64,000 nt of DNA from UBA7236 sp035439505 (GTDB taxonomy: Bacteria; Bacteroidota; Bacteroidia; Chitinophagales; BACL12): NCBI GenBank assembly GCA_035439505.1, contig DAORKJ010000008.1:1-64000 (forward strand), read 5' to 3'. Below, in pieces: positions 1 to 8,062 of the stretch. The notes beneath the pieces are model-generated. The model ran no database searches. It had not been told where the DNA came from and worked only from the letters and a program-made list of their open reading frames with translations. A program made the translations under genes and the position numbers. Every line of letters begins with the position of its first letter. The first letter of the stretch is position 1.

Positions 1-34
1 AAATAAAAAAACCTTCCAGTTATGCCGAAAGGTT
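1..34 (-). terminator. Intrinsic terminator of the secreted protein at 60-482
   Basis: Read on the minus strand, an 8-bp stem (AACCTTTC with GGAAGGTT, one T-G wobble) closes a 9-base loop and is followed by a run of T. It lies about 26 bases after the stop codon of the minus-strand gene. Confidence 0.7.
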
Positions 35-59
35 CTCATTGTGTGCATTTTAATAAAAA

Positions 60-482
60 TTACTTCACAAGCTTAGTTCCGTTGTCTATATCGAACAAAA
101 GTTTGATTTTACTTTTCTTTTTAGTTACGTTTATCGATGCTTCATATTTACAATCCTGACTGTAATTGTTGGCAATGGTATGTTCTTCCCAAACACCTTC
201 GTAGAGTGCGTAATTAATTACTTTAATATCGTGTTTTCCTTTGCTAACCACTGCAGAAACTGAATTCTTTTCGCTTTCTCTTTTAACAGTTGATGTTGCA
301 ACAAGCTGGCCATCAACATACAACTCTGTTTTGTTTTCGTGGTCGTAACCGTCTACAATTCCTTTAAATTCATACGATACGGTAAGTGTAACCGTCTTTT
401 CCTTTGGTGCATTGGGAGAACCCGCAAAACTGCTGGTAACTGCCAATAACATGAATAGTGTGATGTTTACAAATTTCTTCAT
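60..482 (-). CDS. Small secreted protein of unknown function
   Basis: A 140-residue protein beginning MKKFVNITLF, with a signal peptide of about 20 residues that probably ends at SSFA. The rest is a beta-rich, Lys-rich sequence with no motif I recognise; the opening 'TVTLTVSYEFKG' and 'TELYVDGQLVAT' suggest a small beta-sandwich. The reading frame is open further upstream, but that extension runs toward the kinase gene and lacks signal-peptide character, so the start at 482 is preferred. It lies 28 bases downstream of the deoxynucleoside kinase in the same direction and may share its transcript; a terminator follows it. No function is assigned. Confidence 0.7.
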   Translation of the reverse strand: MKKFVNITLFMLLAVTSSFAGSPNAPKEKTVTLTVSYEFKGIVDGYDHENKTELYVDGQLVATSTVKRESEKNSVSAVVSKGKHDIKVINYALYEGVWEEHTIANNYSQDCKYEASINVTKKKSKIKLLFDIDNGTKLVK

Positions 483-510
483 TGTGCTTATTTTCAACCA
501 AAGGTATATA

Positions 511-1143
511 TTAAATCTTAAACCGATGCACTCCAACTGCATGAGGTTCAGCAATTATTGATAGCATTTTTTGGAAATCGGTTGCATTGGCGACAAAATC
601 AGCCTCGCTTACGTCGAAAATTAAGGTTTTTTGGTCCGTAACCTGCCTAAAATGCTCCAAATACACATTTTCAATTTTTTTGAGATAATCCTTCTTAACC
701 GTCAGCTCAAACTCACGTCCCCGCTTATAAATATTAGAAACCAGGCGGTCTAAATCGGAGTGAAGATATATGACTATATCACTTTTCCGCATCCTCGGGT
801 TCAATAGGTTGAAAATCTTTTGGTACAGGTTAAATTCAGTATCATCAAGGTTTACACGGGCATATAACAACGATTTGTTAAACAGGTAGTCGATTACATA
901 ACGTTCATTAAACAGCTCCTGGTCATTCATTTCCCTATTCAGCTGCTCATAACGTTCGGCCATAAAGAACATCTCCATTCCGAGGGCATAATCCTGTTGT
1001 TTGACAAAAAATTTCTGTAAAAAAGGATTGTCGGCAAAAGTTTCTAAAATGAGTTTTGCTTGTATTTCTGCTGCTAATAACCGCGCAAACGAAGTTTTTC
1101 CTGAGCCAATATTGCCCTCCACAGTAATAATCCGGTAGTCCAT
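511..1143 (-). CDS. Deoxynucleoside kinase (dNK family)
   Basis: A 210-residue cytosolic kinase of the deoxyadenosine/deoxyguanosine kinase type, which phosphorylates salvaged deoxynucleosides at the 5' hydroxyl. The P-loop is GNIGSGKTS at residues 10-18. The family's substrate-site block follows at about 34-47 (LETFADNPFLQKFF), then NERYVIDYLFNKSLLYA, corresponding to the conserved Arg/Lys-Ser helix, and an Arg-rich lid (YKRGREFE) near residue 140. The length is normal. In Bacteroidota this gene often neighbours folK; here folK lies upstream on the same strand but a plus-strand DUF1016 gene and a gap intervene. Which deoxynucleoside is preferred cannot be read from sequence. It has its own promoter at 1169-1196. 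Confidence 0.93.
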   Translation of the reverse strand: MDYRIITVEGNIGSGKTSFARLLAAEIQAKLILETFADNPFLQKFFVKQQDYALGMEMFFMAERYEQLNREMNDQELFNERYVIDYLFNKSLLYARVNLDDTEFNLYQKIFNLLNPRMRKSDIVIYLHSDLDRLVSNIYKRGREFELTVKKDYLKKIENVYLEHFRQVTDQKTLIFDVSEADFVANATDFQKMLSIIAEPHAVGVHRFKI

Positions 1144-1168
1144 TCAGTGTATCCTGTTATAACAAGGC

Positions 1169-1196
1169 CAAAAATACATCAAACAAGGTAATTCAA
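1169..1196 (-). promoter_or_regulatory. Bacteroidota promoter for the deoxynucleoside kinase
   Basis: On the minus strand TTG (1196-1194), 17 bases, then TATTTTTG (1176-1169), a full match to TTG-N17-23-TAnnTTTG. The -7 box ends 25 bases before the kinase ATG. Confidence 0.65.
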
Positions 1197-1380
1197 ATAA
1201 TATTTGAAAAATGAAGATAAGTATTTGATAACCAGTCATTTAATGAATTTAGTCGAAATGGTAACATTAATTAATATTTAATAACAATTTGATTATTAAA
1301 TATTAATACTTTTTACTTTAAGTAACTAAACTAAAATACCCGAAAACTCACGTCACAGTAGCAGGAATACTGAAATAGCA

Positions 1381-1388
1381 TAAATTTG
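1381..1388 (+). promoter_or_regulatory. Putative -7 box before the DUF1016 gene
   Basis: TAAATTTG matches TAnnTTTG exactly, 19 bases before the ATG at 1408. No clear TTG is seen at the -33 distance. Confidence 0.4.
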
Positions 1389-1407
1389 TGACATATTGAA
1401 ATGAAAG

Positions 1408-1742
1408 ATGGATAATCGTTTTGCAGACATAATTCAATTAATTAAACAATCTAGGACTAATGCAATAAGAGCAGTCAATTCAGAGCTAATCAACCTCTAT
1501 TGGAATATCGGTGCATATGTCAGCAACAAAATTGAACATTCAGAATGGGGCGATTCGGTTGTAAAGGAATTGGCTGCATTTATACAGACCAATGAACCTG
1601 AAATTAAGGGTTTCTCCGATAAAAATATTTGGAGGATGAAGCAGTTTTACGAGTCCTACAAAAACCTGCCTAAACTCTCGGCACTGTTGAGAGAAATCAG
1701 CTGGTCACATAATTTGGCAATTTTTTCACGATGTAAAACTGC
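1408..1742 (+). CDS. DUF1016 (YhcG-type) protein, N-terminal part, cut by gap
   Basis: The first 111 residues match the DUF1016 N-terminal domain: a helix leading to NSELINLYWNIGAYVS, the GFSDKNIWRMKQFYE block, then LREISWSHNLAIFSRCKT. In complete members (about 340-380 residues) a PD-(D/E)XK nuclease-like domain follows; here everything after residue 111 is lost in the N run. It points opposite to folK and the kinase, so it stands between two genes that are usually neighbours. DUF1016 genes are commonly found in variable regions and next to restriction or defence genes, which is general knowledge and not shown here. Whether the gene is intact cannot be decided. Confidence 0.85.
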
Positions 1743-1842
1743 NNNNNNNNNNNNNNNNNNNNNNNNNNNNNNNNNNNNNNNNNNNNNNNNNNNNNNNNNN
1801 NNNNNNNNNNNNNNNNNNNNNNNNNNNNNNNNNNNNNNNNNN
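1743..1842. other. Assembly gap (100 N)
   Basis: Exactly 100 N, a conventional placeholder. It cuts the DUF1016 gene on its left; folK's stop codon lies 2 bases from its right edge. A complete DUF1016 protein would need roughly 700-800 more bases. Confidence 0.98.
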
Positions 1843-1843
1843 C

Positions 1844-2350
1844 TTAAAATTGATACACCGCATCAACCGCCTTAACCGTCAGTTCATCACTACAGCTCAA
1901 ATAAAGCTCGGTGATTGTCTTTTGGAGTACCGGATGCACTAAATCCGGAGCAATCTCTTTAAGTGGCTCTAATGTGAACTTACGCTTGGCAATATGTGCA
2001 TGCGGAATAGTTAACACCGGCGATTCAATAGCGAATTCATCAAAAAAGAGAATATCGATATCGATTATCCTGGGTGCCCACTTTTCAGCATTATCTCTTC
2101 CCAACAAAAACTCCACCTGTTTAATAAGATGTAAAGTTTCAAGTGGTGAGCAAGGCGTAGTTATTTTAATGGCTTGATTGTAGAAGTTGGGTTGGTGTGG
2201 TTTTCCCCAAGGTTCGGTTTCGTAAATATGGGACTGGCTATCTACTCGACCAAGAAACATCCGAATGGCGGCTGTTGCCTTCGAAAGATTCTCCGTGCGG
2301 TTTCCTAAATTTGTGCCCAACAATAAATAGGCTATATGTTCCGTCATCAT
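1844..2350 (-). CDS. folK: 2-amino-4-hydroxy-6-hydroxymethyldihydropteridine pyrophosphokinase (HPPK)
   Basis: A 168-residue cytosolic enzyme transferring pyrophosphate from ATP to 6-hydroxymethyl-dihydropterin, the step before dihydropteroate synthase in folate synthesis. Visible family blocks: LGTNLGNR near the N-terminus (pterin loop), YETEPWG, NFYNQAIKI, the signature KWAPRIIDIDILFF whose two Asp residues bind magnesium, and LTIPHAHIAKRKFTLEPLKEIAP. The length is normal for the monofunctional enzyme. The start is either of two adjacent ATGs. It is divergent from sppA with 92 bases between starts, an arrangement I recall as frequent in Bacteroidota. The stop abuts the assembly gap. Confidence 0.96.
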   Translation of the reverse strand: MMTEHIAYLLLGTNLGNRTENLSKATAAIRMFLGRVDSQSHIYETEPWGKPHQPNFYNQAIKITTPCSPLETLHLIKQVEFLLGRDNAEKWAPRIIDIDILFFDEFAIESPVLTIPHAHIAKRKFTLEPLKEIAPDLVHPVLQKTITELYLSCSDELTVKAVDAVYQF

Positions 2351-2442
2351 TGGCTATAGAGGAGTTGACTCCGAAAGTTAAACGTTTCAAGTGGAAAGTT
2401 AGTGCATATTTTATAAAAAAAAACAAAAATTGTAAGAAAATT

Positions 2443-3953
2443 ATGAAAGAATTCTTCAGATCATTCTTTGCCAGCCTGCTCGCGTTTTTCGTGTTTTGCC
2501 TGCTGTTTTTCTTCCTGATTGCAGGAATAGTAGGTGCTATGTCGAAAAGTTTCGAAAAAGAAAAGGCAAAAGTCAGCGAAAATACCGTGTTGAAAATTAA
2601 TACCAACTACGCCATTCCTGAACAAACGCAGTCCGGTGTACCCGCAGGTTTAGGCTTATTAGGTTTTGATGGTAACCAGGGGATTGGCTTAAACGACATC
2701 CTGGCTAATATTAAAAACGCAGAAACAGATGAAAAAATAAAAGGGATTTATATTGAATTGGGATTAAATGCCAATAGTTATGCTACGCTACAAGAAATTC
2801 GTGATGCTTTGGAAGATTTTAAAAAGAACAGCGGCAAATTTATCATCGCTTATGGAGAAGTTGTTTCTCAAAGTAGTTTTTACCTCGGAAGTGTTGCAGA
2901 TAAAATTTATTTAAATCCGGCTGGTGCAATCGACTTCAAAGGATTAAGTGCACAACTTACTTTTTATAAAGGCACATTAGATAAATTAGGTGTTAAAACA
3001 CAAATTTTTTACGACGGTAAATTTAAAAGTGCAACAGAACCTTATCGCATGGAAAAAATGAGCGTTGAAAACAGATTGCAACTGGAAGAATTTTTAAATG
3101 GATTATTTGATGAAAATCTGAAAGAAATAAATGAAAACAGAAATTTATCAGTAGAAAAATATAAATTAATTGCCGATAGTTTATTAGCTGTTTATCCTAC
3201 TGCTGCCAAACAAGTTGGTATTGTTGATGATTTAAAATATTACGATGAAGTATTGGCAGAAATAAAAACACGTTGCGGATTAAATACAGATGATGAATTA
3301 AAATTTGTCGGTCAAAAAGATTATCGCACCTCGTTTACTATTGAAGCACCTGAATCTTCAGATGGCAAGATAGCTGTGGTGTATGCCGATGGAACTATAA
3401 TTGACGGCTCCGGCGAAAATGGTTATCTCGGTTCTAAAAATTTTACGGAGATGATGCAAAAAGTGCGCAAGGATAAAGACATTAAAGCAGTGGTATTACG
3501 GGTAAATTCTCCGGGTGGTTCGGCTATTGCGAGTGATGTAATGTGGAGAGAAATTGAAATCACCAAAAAAGAAAAACCGGTATATGTTTCCATGGGCGAT
3601 TATGCAGCCAGTGGTGGTTATATGATTTCCTGTAATGCTGATAAAATTTATGCGCAACCCAACACATTAACAGGAAGTATTGGCGTGTTTTTAATCGTGC
3701 CTGAAATATCAGATTTTATGAATAATAAAATTGGTATCACTTTCGATACGGTAAACACTTCAGCACATTCCGATTTTCCTTCCATTACACGACAGTTTTC
3801 ACCTAAAGAACAACTTATTTTACAAAATGGTGTAGACTCAACTTATTTGCATTTTAAACAAATGGTGGCTACCGGAAGAAACATGACTGTTGATCAGGTT
3901 GAAGCCATTGCTCAAGGTAGAATTTGGACCGGTGTAAAAGCAAAAGAAATTGG
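2443..3953 (+). CDS. sppA: Signal peptide peptidase SppA, 67K type, C-terminus lost in gap
   Basis: About 503 residues are present of an expected 580-600. An N-terminal membrane anchor (about residues 5-30) precedes two ClpP-like (crotonase-fold) domains. The catalytic Lys is in YDGKFKSATEPY of the first domain and the nucleophile Ser in YAASGGYMISCNADKIYA of the second, followed by LTGSIGVF. SppA degrades cleaved signal peptides in the membrane. The last readable block, QGRIWTGVKAKEIG, is normally followed by about 80 more residues, hidden by the N run. The reading frame is open upstream into folK territory, but the ATG at 2443 gives the charged residue-hydrophobic anchor layout. Confidence 0.95.
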
Positions 3954-4053
3954 NNNNNNNNNNNNNNNNNNNNNNNNNNNNNNNNNNNNNNNNNNNNNNN
4001 NNNNNNNNNNNNNNNNNNNNNNNNNNNNNNNNNNNNNNNNNNNNNNNNNNNNN
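3954..4053. other. Assembly gap (100 N)
   Basis: Placeholder between the SppA C-terminal region and the plug protein. At least about 240 bases of sppA plus any promoter of the next gene must be missing, so the true size exceeds 100. Confidence 0.97.
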
Positions 4054-4090
4054 TATTTTTGGCTTAAACATTCACTTTAAAACATCAAAT

Positions 4091-4771
4091 ATGAGGCTAT
4101 TAACAGGAATTATTACCATGCTGATTTTTTCTCTGAGCGCATCTGCCCAAAACTATGGCGAAATTTCAGGACAATTGAAAGATTTAGAAGAGCAGTTCGG
4201 TATCCCGCAGGCTAGAATGCAATTAACACAAGATGGTGCTACGGTTATGGAACTGGTGACAGATAATAATGGCGGATTTGTTTTTAAACCTTTAAATCCG
4301 GGTATTTATGACATATCTATTCTCGCATTCGGATATGATACAGCTGTATATAAATCAATTGAAGTTTCTTCAGGCGGATTTAATTTTCAGGTTTTTGAAA
4401 TTATTGCAGGCGTTGAATTGATAGAGACCATTATTCGCCCACCATTAGTAGATAAACACGATATTACAACTGAGCACAAAATTGATGCTACCGATTTAAA
4501 ACATCGTGCTTTCGATGGCATTGCACAAGCCGCTTCGCAAGCACCAACTGTTCAACAAAATGAAAGATCAGGCGGACTGTCTATTGGTGGCTCACGCGAA
4601 GATGCAACACTTTATGTGGTGGATGGAGTTCGTGTAATAGGTAGTTTATATGTGCCTATAAATGCCATTTATGAATTAAATATTATTACAGGTGGTATCC
4701 CGGCCAATTACGGAGATGTTACGGGTGGTATAGTTGAAATTACTACAAAAGGATATGCAGGTGTATATTGA
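4091..4771 (+). CDS. Stand-alone TonB plug-domain protein without barrel
   Basis: A 226-residue exported protein. A signal peptide (ending near SASAQ, residue 20) is followed by a carboxypeptidase regulatory-like beta-sandwich (about 22-110; 'LNPGIYDISILAFGYDTAVY' is typical) and a TonB-receptor plug domain (about 125-222) with QAPTVQQ, the IGGSREDATLYVVDGVRV block, and ITGGIPANYGDVTGGIVEITTKG, the usual end of a plug. A normal receptor continues for 500 or more residues of beta-barrel; here TGA follows within 5 residues, and an intrinsic terminator comes 41 bases later. It therefore looks like a complete small gene, not a truncation. Function unknown; see findings. Confidence 0.85.
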   Translation: MRLLTGIITMLIFSLSASAQNYGEISGQLKDLEEQFGIPQARMQLTQDGATVMELVTDNNGGFVFKPLNPGIYDISILAFGYDTAVYKSIEVSSGGFNFQVFEIIAGVELIETIIRPPLVDKHDITTEHKIDATDLKHRAFDGIAQAASQAPTVQQNERSGGLSIGGSREDATLYVVDGVRVIGSLYVPINAIYELNIITGGIPANYGDVTGGIVEITTKGYAGVY

Positions 4772-5085
4772 AATTTAACTGCGACAAGTATAAATATTGA
4801 TTTTGGTTGATAAAAAGCCGGTGCTATTGTGCCGGTTTTTTTGTTTTGAGTATTGGTAATGCGTGAATATATTTTCAATAAAAAAGCAGCTAATAAAAAA
4901 TAATTTAGCTCCAAATAAAGCATTTTATGCTTCACTTTGTAATAGCATTTTTTTAAAGTGATTTTATTATAACATCCGGTTATCTTTAATTGTAAATTAA
5001 TTTCTGTCAAACAATAGTTAATTTGTGTAAATTGATAATCACCGTTTATTATTTTTTCCTTAAATTTAGGAGTTAATTTATAGTT
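4772..5085. other. Intergenic region, 314 bases
   Basis: Holds the terminator at 4812-4842, then about 240 bases of AT-rich sequence. A 130-codon frame on the minus strand here reads as low-complexity and is rejected. AGGAG at 5068-5072 is a rare Shine-Dalgarno-like element before the next gene. Confidence 0.6.
4812..4842 (+). terminator. Intrinsic terminator after the plug protein
   Basis: A 12-position stem with three wobble pairs (AAAAGCCGGTGC against GTGCCGGTTTTT), loop TATT, then more T. The A run on the 5' side makes it potentially bidirectional. Confidence 0.8.
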
Positions 5086-7440
5086 ATGCTCAAAATACAA
5101 AAACTCCTCTATTTTACGGTAATCGTTGCCGGTGTTACGCTGTTAACTGCCGACCGCAATATTGAAAGTGCAGAAAACGAAGAAGAAGAAACTGCGGTTG
5201 ATGAATGGTTATATGCCCAAAAGGCTTTCCCGTATGGCGTTGCAGACAAACATGCTCAGCGTAATGCCATAGCGCATATGCAAAGTGCAAGAGCTCAAAA
5301 TGCCTTGTTTAAAACTACTGCTGATGGTGATGATTGGTCGTTTATCGGGCCTTATAATATTGGAGGCCGCATTCTGGATGTAGATTGTCCCGGCGGAAAT
5401 AAAAACATTATTTATGTAGCTACAGCTTCAGGTGGGGTATTAAAAACCTATAATGGTGGTGATACCTGGCAGAATATTTTTGATACTGAATCTACTTTGT
5501 CAATAGGTGATATCGCAATTGACCCTGTTGATACATCAACAATTTATATCGGTACCGGTGAACCGGGAAATGGTGTTGGCTCTGTAACTTATGATGGCAA
5601 TGGTATTTATAAATCTACCAACTCTGGTGCCACATGGACTAATATCGGCTTAAGTGAAGGTGGAAATACAGGCAGAATTGCTATTAATCCTGATAATACA
5701 CAAATTATTTTTGCGGCTATGTTGGGTGATTTATTCCAAAATACTCCTGACCGCGGAATTTATCGTACCGAAAATGGTGGAACAACCTGGGAAAAAGTAC
5801 TGTATGTAAATGATTCAACAGGTGGAATTGATGTGGCTATTAATCCGGAAAATCCAAATATTATTTATGCATCTACTTGGGAACGTGTGCGCAGATATAA
5901 CAGAAGAGATTATGCTGGTGTAGGCTCACGAATTTATCGCAGTGAAGATGGTGGCGATACATGGGAAATGCTTTCAACAGGTTTGCCTTTTGGTTCAACA
6001 GAATTATCACGCATCATGTTATCGATTGCACCTTCCGACCCGGATATTGTATATGCTTCAATTGTAGCAAGTAACGATAAATTAAAAGATATTTATAAAT
6101 CTACCAATGGTGGTGATACATGGACTCCGTTAAATTGTGCTGGTGAGGTTGAAACTACTTCTCAGGATAATTGGTTTGGTGGAGTTAAAGTTGACCCGAA
6201 TAATGCCAATCATGTTTATTGGATTGGATTTATTTGCTCACGCAGCTTAGATGGCGGTAATACCTGGGATTTAATAATGGAAGATGCACACGTGGATTGT
6301 CACGCCATGTATTTACATCCTACAGATAATAATTTTCGCATTATGGGAAGTGATGGCGGATTATTTTTCACTTACGATGATTTTGATGATTATACCATGG
6401 ATCAAAATATTCCTGTTACACAATTATATACATTAGATGTATTTCCTAGTGATACATCATTATTAATTGGTGGCGCACAAGATAATGGTAGTTTTATTCG
6501 CGACCCAAGTAATTATTGGGCTTTCGCAAATTGGGGCGATGGTGTTAGTACGAAATTTGTTCCGGTTGATGATAATTCATATTATGCAAATTATCAGTAT
6601 GGTGGTTATTTTGGTTATGTTGATGGAAATGTAATGGACTTAGCAGGATTGGGTTTAGGTTCGGACCGATTTAATTGGAGAAGTCCTTTAGAATTAAATC
6701 CGTTAAATCCAAAAACAATTTATTTTGGTGGAAGTAAAATTTATCGCTCAAATAATTATGGAAATACCATGACAACCATCAGCAGCGATTTATCAAATGG
6801 CAGTCAGGGAACAGGACTTACTTTCGGAACCGTATTTACCATTCATAATGCACCTGCAGATACCAATTATATTTATGTTGGAACAGATGATGCTAATGTT
6901 TGGAAAAGTGATGATTATGGAGCCAGCTGGGAAAAAATTACAGATGGCTTACCTTATCGCTATTGTATGAGTATTGAAACCGACCCGGAAGATGCAGAAA
7001 CCGTGTATGTTGCATTTAGCGGCTTCCGATGGGCTGAAAGTATTGCGCATGTTTACAAAAGTACCGATGCAGGTGAAACATGGGCACCAATTGATGGCGA
7101 TATGCCGGATATTCCGGTTAATGATATTCAGATATTTAAAACCAACGATACCACAGGATTAATTTTAGCAACAGATGTGGGTGTTTATTATAGTTATAAC
7201 GATGGTGTAAATTGGAATGCATTGGGAACAGCAATGCCAATAGTATCGGTGTATGAAATAAATTATAACGAAGCCACNNNNNNNNNNNNNNNNNNNNNNN
7301 NNNNNNNNNNNNNNNNNNNNNNNNNNNNNNNNNNNNNNNNNNNNNNNNNNNNNNNNNNNNNNNNNNNNNNNNNNNNNACTTATTTGGTAAAAGTGCAGGT
7401 AGGAGAGCAGTTTGTGGTGAAAAAGGTTGTGAAATCATAA
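5086..7440 (+). CDS. Secreted Asp-box (VPS10/BNR-like) beta-propeller with T9SS tail, interrupted by gap
   Basis: About 730 readable residues: a hydrophobic signal segment (5-22), an acidic stretch, then a long propeller region with repeated Asp-box motifs (variants of S-x-D-G-G-x-T-W, e.g. TYNGGDTW, STNSGATW, TENGGTTW, SEDGGDTW, STNGGDTW, SLDGGNTW, STDAGETW). Such folds occur in sortilin-like and xyloglucanase/sialidase families; no sugar-cleaving residues can be assigned. After the N run the frame resumes with TYLVKVQVGEQFVVKKVVKS, the last strands of a T9SS type A sorting domain, so the protein is probably exported through the outer membrane. Frame continuity across the gap is coincidental since its size is arbitrary. 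A Shine-Dalgarno-like AGGAG precedes the start. Confidence 0.85.
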   Translation: MLKIQKLLYFTVIVAGVTLLTADRNIESAENEEEETAVDEWLYAQKAFPYGVADKHAQRNAIAHMQSARAQNALFKTTADGDDWSFIGPYNIGGRILDVDCPGGNKNIIYVATASGGVLKTYNGGDTWQNIFDTESTLSIGDIAIDPVDTSTIYIGTGEPGNGVGSVTYDGNGIYKSTNSGATWTNIGLSEGGNTGRIAINPDNTQIIFAAMLGDLFQNTPDRGIYRTENGGTTWEKVLYVNDSTGGIDVAINPENPNIIYASTWERVRRYNRRDYAGVGSRIYRSEDGGDTWEMLSTGLPFGSTELSRIMLSIAPSDPDIVYASIVASNDKLKDIYKSTNGGDTWTPLNCAGEVETTSQDNWFGGVKVDPNNANHVYWIGFICSRSLDGGNTWDLIMEDAHVDCHAMYLHPTDNNFRIMGSDGGLFFTYDDFDDYTMDQNIPVTQLYTLDVFPSDTSLLIGGAQDNGSFIRDPSNYWAFANWGDGVSTKFVPVDDNSYYANYQYGGYFGYVDGNVMDLAGLGLGSDRFNWRSPLELNPLNPKTIYFGGSKIYRSNNYGNTMTTISSDLSNGSQGTGLTFGTVFTIHNAPADTNYIYVGTDDANVWKSDDYGASWEKITDGLPYRYCMSIETDPEDAETVYVAFSGFRWAESIAHVYKSTDAGETWAPIDGDMPDIPVNDIQIFKTNDTTGLILATDVGVYYSYNDGVNWNALGTAMPIVSVYEINYNEAXXXXXXXXXXXXXXXXXXXXXXXXXXXXXXXXXXTYLVKVQVGEQFVVKKVVKS
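7278..7377. other. Assembly gap (100 N) inside the Asp-box protein
   Basis: Hides the end of the propeller and most of the T9SS domain (normally 70-90 residues including the YPNP motif), so more than 100 bases are expected to be missing. Confidence 0.97.
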
Positions 7441-7451
7441 AATTTAACTTG

Positions 7452-7500
7452 ACAGATAGTTGCCAACAGGAATTCATTTTGCTGTTTGGCTACTATCTGT
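7452..7500 (+). repeat. Long inverted repeat overlapping the pyrR promoter
   Basis: Arms at 7452-7469 and 7482-7500 pair over 17 positions with one mismatch and one bulged A; the loop is 12 bases. It begins 11 bases after the upstream stop codon, fitting a terminator, but only a weak T-run follows and the -7 box of pyrR starts immediately after it. It could also be an operator or attenuator. Confidence 0.7.
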
Positions 7501-7508
7501 TAACTTTG
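7479..7508 (+). promoter_or_regulatory. Promoter of pyrR-pyrB
   Basis: TTG (7479-7481), 19 bases, TAACTTTG (7501-7508): a full match to the Bacteroidota consensus. The -7 box ends 7 bases before the pyrR ATG, so the transcript would be leaderless or nearly so. The -33 element lies in the loop of the inverted repeat. Confidence 0.65.
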
Positions 7509-7515
7509 TGTTTTA

Positions 7516-8061
7516 ATGCAAAGCCGCATTATACTCGACAGTTTAAAATTCCAGCTCACCATTGAGCGGCTTTGTCATCAATTAATCGAAAACCATGCTG
7601 ATTTTTCCAACGCCTGTCTCATAGGAGTGCAGCCACGTGGCGTTTTGCTGGCTAAAAGGATATTAAACAAGCTGGAAGAATTATTACCGGGTGTCAAAAT
7701 AAAATTCGGCGTTTTGGATGCCACTTTTTACCGCGACGATTTCCGTCATCACGAAAAACCATTACTTGCAGAAGAAACAGATATCGATTTTGTGATAAAA
7801 GGCAAAAATGTGATTCTGGTAGATGATGTTTTTTACACAGGCAGAACCATACGAAGCGCACTTGATGCATTATTAGATTTTGGCCGCCCTGAAAAAATTG
7901 AATTATTAGTATTAATCGACCGACGTTTGAGTCGCCACGTACCAATTACACCCGATTATGTCGGCAAAACCGTTGATGCTGTTACCAGCGAAAAGGTGAA
8001 AGTAGAATGGAGCGAAAACGGTACGGAAGATAAAGTTTGGATTATACCTTATAAAGAATAA
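7516..8061 (+). CDS. pyrR: PyrR-type uracil phosphoribosyltransferase/regulator
   Basis: A 181-residue type I phosphoribosyltransferase. The PRPP loop VILVDDVFYTGRTIR is at residues 99-113, and the family-typical LIGVQPRGVLLAKRI and IDRRLSRHVPITPDYVGKTV blocks are present. In Firmicutes PyrR binds pyr mRNA and also makes UMP from uracil; here it directly precedes pyrB with 1 base between, supporting a pyrimidine role. I do not see the Bacillus-type PyrR-binding loop in the very short leader, so RNA-based attenuation at this site is unsupported; a role as transcriptional regulator or salvage enzyme remains open. Confidence 0.93.
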   Translation: MQSRIILDSLKFQLTIERLCHQLIENHADFSNACLIGVQPRGVLLAKRILNKLEELLPGVKIKFGVLDATFYRDDFRHHEKPLLAEETDIDFVIKGKNVILVDDVFYTGRTIRSALDALLDFGRPEKIELLVLIDRRLSRHVPITPDYVGKTVDAVTSEKVKVEWSENGTEDKVWIIPYKE

Positions 8062-8062
8062 T

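Noticed and set aside
3954..4100. YFWLKHSL after the gap as the true end of SppA
   Set aside because: Too short to verify, does not resemble the usual SppA ending, and the gap length is arbitrary.
4708..5100. 130-codon open frame on the minus strand across the intergenic region
   Set aside because: Low-complexity Leu/Tyr/Lys sequence, crosses a terminator and the start of the Asp-box gene, no family features.
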